NCBI RefSeq assembly: GCF_013131805.1
Contig: NZ_JABJRC010000001.1
Coordinates: 1,550,001-1,614,000 of the forward strand
Length of the DNA: 64,000 nucleotides
Direction: 5' to 3'
Source of the DNA: Kribbella sandramycini
GTDB lineage: Bacteria; Actinomycetota; Actinomycetes; Propionibacteriales; Kribbellaceae
The notes under the pieces are model-generated. The model made no database searches. It saw nothing but the letters and a program-made list of their open reading frames with translations, and was not told where the DNA came from. The translations under genes were made by a program, and so were the position numbers. Positions 62,528 through 64,000 of the stretch are shown here, piece by piece; the first letter of the stretch is position 1, and each line of letters starts with the position of its first letter.

Positions 62528-62809
62528 GTGACCGAATCGCACTTGCACGCAAGGGTGTTCCGCACAGCCGGCCAGTGGTACGCCGACATCGACGACGAGC
62601 TGTTCCCCCAGCCCGACAACCCCCTCTGGCACGGCTCCTACCCGTCCCAGTCCTCAGCCCTCGCCGCCGCCTGCACCCTGATCGCCGAACTCAGCGGTCA
62701 AGGGAACGCGATCCACAGCCCGACAGCGAGCGTGAACAGTGCGACCAGGCCGATCAGCGGGTACTCCCACCAACTCCAGCTCCGGTCGACGTCCACAGCC
62801 AGCACGTAG
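62528..62809 (+). CDS. Small acidic/aromatic protein with antisense tail
   Basis: A 93-residue protein starting at GTG 62528, with AGGAG 8 bases upstream. Residues 1-57 (FRTAGQWYADIDDELFPQPD) have normal codon use and look real. From about residue 58 on, the reading frame runs into the convergent DUF3592 gene on the other strand (overlap 62698-62809, 112 bases), and that tail (Ser/Thr-rich, low complexity) is probably a by-product of a lost stop. The function is unknown. Alternatively the whole frame is spurious. Confidence 0.5.
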   Translation: MTESHLHARVFRTAGQWYADIDDELFPQPDNPLWHGSYPSQSSALAAACTLIAELSGQGNAIHSPTASVNSATRPISGYSHQLQLRSTSTAST

Positions 62810-63369
62810 GACGGGTCGTCGGGGTCGACCACCACGTTGACCTGGTCGCCGACCGCGGGCAGCGGCTCGATCAGGTCGCCATCGCTCAGCTCGACGGATA
62901 TGCCGTCGCCCGGCCGAGCGATCTTCACGGTGACGTGCTCGGCCTCCGACCACCGGTCGGACTCGATCGCGATCACCTGCGCGGTGACCACCGGGCCCGC
63001 CGCCGCCAACCGTTCGTCGGCGCGGCTGCTCTGGATCCCCAGAGGCACGGCCGCGACCCCCAACAGCGCGATCGGCACGCCGATCAACACCCGGATGACC
63101 CGCATCGCGGTGCCGGCGCCCTTCCGGGGCGGGCGAGCGCGGCGGCGTTGTTCCAGGCGGTTCCACCAGTCGAAGCGTTCGACCAGGTAGCGGGCCGGGT
63201 AGCAGAGGCCGCCGGCGAGCGCGAAGCAGAGGTACGGCCTGTCGTAGAGGAAGTTCGGGCGGGCCAGCCAGCTGATCAGGTAGAGCAGGCCGCCGGCGGC
63301 GCCGAAGAACACCAGCAGGAAGACGAGCTGCATCCCCCGCAGGTCGTCTTCCTCCTCGGTCTCGTTCAT
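62698..63369 (-). CDS. DUF3592 membrane protein
   Basis: A 223-residue protein (from ATG 63369). Helices lie at about 13-35, 45-60, 90-108 and 195-220. Between helices 3 and 4 is a beta domain with VVTAQVIAIESDRW and VNVVVDPDDPSYV, the DUF3592 pattern. GTG 63402 is a possible earlier start. No role is known. Its 3' end overlaps the C-terminal coding of the convergent small gene. Confidence 0.78.
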   Translation of the reverse strand: MNETEEEDDLRGMQLVFLLVFFGAAGGLLYLISWLARPNFLYDRPYLCFALAGGLCYPARYLVERFDWWNRLEQRRRARPPRKGAGTAMRVIRVLIGVPIALLGVAAVPLGIQSSRADERLAAAGPVVTAQVIAIESDRWSEAEHVTVKIARPGDGISVELSDGDLIEPLPAVGDQVNVVVDPDDPSYVLAVDVDRSWSWWEYPLIGLVALFTLAVGLWIAFP

Positions 63370-63415
63370 CGGAACATCATGCTGGATGGACGCCGTGATC
63401 ACCGCGGAGGTTCCG

Positions 63416-64000
63416 TCATTCCGGCTCGTTGTGGGCGTGGCCGCCGACTTGGTAGGGGGTGGTGTAGCCGGCGTACATGAGGTGGGTCATCAGGCCTTCG
63501 GAGGCGTGCGGGAGGTTGTGGCAGTGGTCCATCCAGATGCCGGGGTTGTCGGCGACGAAGGCGATCTCGTAGGTTTCGTCGTTGCCGACCTCGAGGGTGT
63601 CGGTCCACCAGGGCGCGCCGGTCGACGGGTGGCCGTTGCGGCTCAGTACGACGGCGTGGTGGCCATGCAGGTGCATCGGATGCGCCTGACCGCTGGTGTT
63701 CGCGATCGTCATCCGGACGACGTCGCCTTCCGCGACCATGAACATCGGGACGTCGGGGAACTTGTGGCCGTTGATCGTCCACCACAACCCCGGCATGCCG
63801 TCGAGGAAGCCGGGCCGCCGGCCGATCCGGTACTCGAACCGCCGATCCGCCTTCGCCGGATCGAACCCGATCGGCTTCGGCGTCCCGTAGGACAACAAAT
63901 CAACTGTCTCGGCAGGCAGTTCGGCGGGCTGCGCGTCCACCGGGCCGATCCCGACCGACAGGGCGCTCGTCCCCGCGACGAACCGCATCCCACCCGCCGG
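63416..64000 (-). CDS. Multicopper oxidase, C-terminal part (cut by window edge)
   Basis: The frame runs off the right end, leaving 194 residues. Copper motifs are HPMHLHGHHAVVLSRNG (HxHGH region of T1/T3 copper) and DHCHNLPHASEGLMTHLMYAG (HCHxxxH with axial Met), which end the third cupredoxin domain. Upstream, NGHKFPDVPMFMVAEGDVVRM is the usual strand before it. The fragment is a laccase-like or copper-efflux (CueO-like) oxidase; the rest lies beyond the window. Confidence 0.9.
   Translation of the reverse strand, partial: PAGGMRFVAGTSALSVGIGPVDAQPAELPAETVDLLSYGTPKPIGFDPAKADRRFEYRIGRRPGFLDGMPGLWWTINGHKFPDVPMFMVAEGDVVRMTIANTSGQAHPMHLHGHHAVVLSRNGHPSTGAPWWTDTLEVGNDETYEIAFVADNPGIWMDHCHNLPHASEGLMTHLMYAGYTTPYQVGGHAHNEPE

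Overview
The window is high-GC DNA whose real genes have G/C-rich third codon positions. It carries many TAT- or Sec-exported hydrolases, ECF-sigma and two-component systems, a CseABC-like signalling set, DUF3039, DUF4328 and an MmyB-like regulator/SDR pair. This points to a soil actinobacterium; the style fits Nocardioidaceae/Propionibacteriales such as Kribbella, but genus is an inference. I see no rRNA, tRNA, CRISPR array, insertion sequence or prophage. Composition is even throughout, so this looks like ordinary chromosome.

Layout. 1-5.3 kb: a cut-off membrane protein, a small PLDc_N-type membrane protein, an ECF sigma factor with its coupled partner, a CpdB-like nucleotidase, a NodB deacetylase and a membrane protein. 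5.4-8.4 kb: a secreted subtilisin and an unknown HTH protein. 8.4-11.7 kb: homogentisate catabolism (hmgA divergent from an unknown gene plus fahA). The matching hpd, with a divergent Lrp/AsnC regulator and an IclR regulator, lies at 20.9-23.4 kb. 11.7-15.5 kb: a GH101 endo-alpha-N-acetylgalactosaminidase. 16.0-18.8 kb: a lipoprotein/response regulator/sensor kinase set resembling CseA-CseB-CseC but without sigE, followed by a GlcD-like FAD oxidase. 23.5-32.2 kb: transporters and regulators with divergent partners (AraC/PhyH-type dioxygenase, MmyB-like XRE/SDR), a ceramidase and a hydrolase. 32.3-37.7 kb: a multimodular GH87-type alpha-1,3-glucanase and a DEAD/DEAH helicase. 37.8-45.2 kb: DUF3039, YqgE, VanZ, malic enzyme, an Rbs-type sugar ABC operon and a CaiB CoA-transferase. 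45.3-54.7 kb: two large polytopic membrane proteins, an alpha/beta hydrolase, a MerR regulator, vapBC, twin secreted paralogues, a Baeyer-Villiger-type flavoprotein and its TetR regulator. 54.7-57.9 kb: a ricin-type lectin, a GH18 chitinase and a DUF4328 protein. 58-61.3 kb: an ABC exporter with a DesK/DesR-like two-component system. 61.3-64 kb: a sulfite-oxidase-family enzyme, two small proteins and a truncated multicopper oxidase.

The most interesting locus is 45.3-54.7 kb. The 607-residue membrane protein contains the same pattern twice, D-x3-H-x3-G-x-D-x(5,6)-P-x-H, 78 residues apart. Its D-x3-H...H spacing resembles the copper-binding motif of the particulate methane/ammonia monooxygenase C subunit. 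The MerR operator at its promoter shares a half-site (ATGTnACA) with an inverted repeat upstream of the second membrane protein, which suggests a small regulon. The neighbouring Baeyer-Villiger-type enzyme (ketone to ester) and alpha/beta hydrolase (ester to alcohol plus acid) would suit a subterminal oxidation pathway. The functional link is a hypothesis.

Convergent gene pairs are packed very tightly: three share a CTAG in which both TAG stops interleave, two share CTAA, and one pair abuts as TGATCA.
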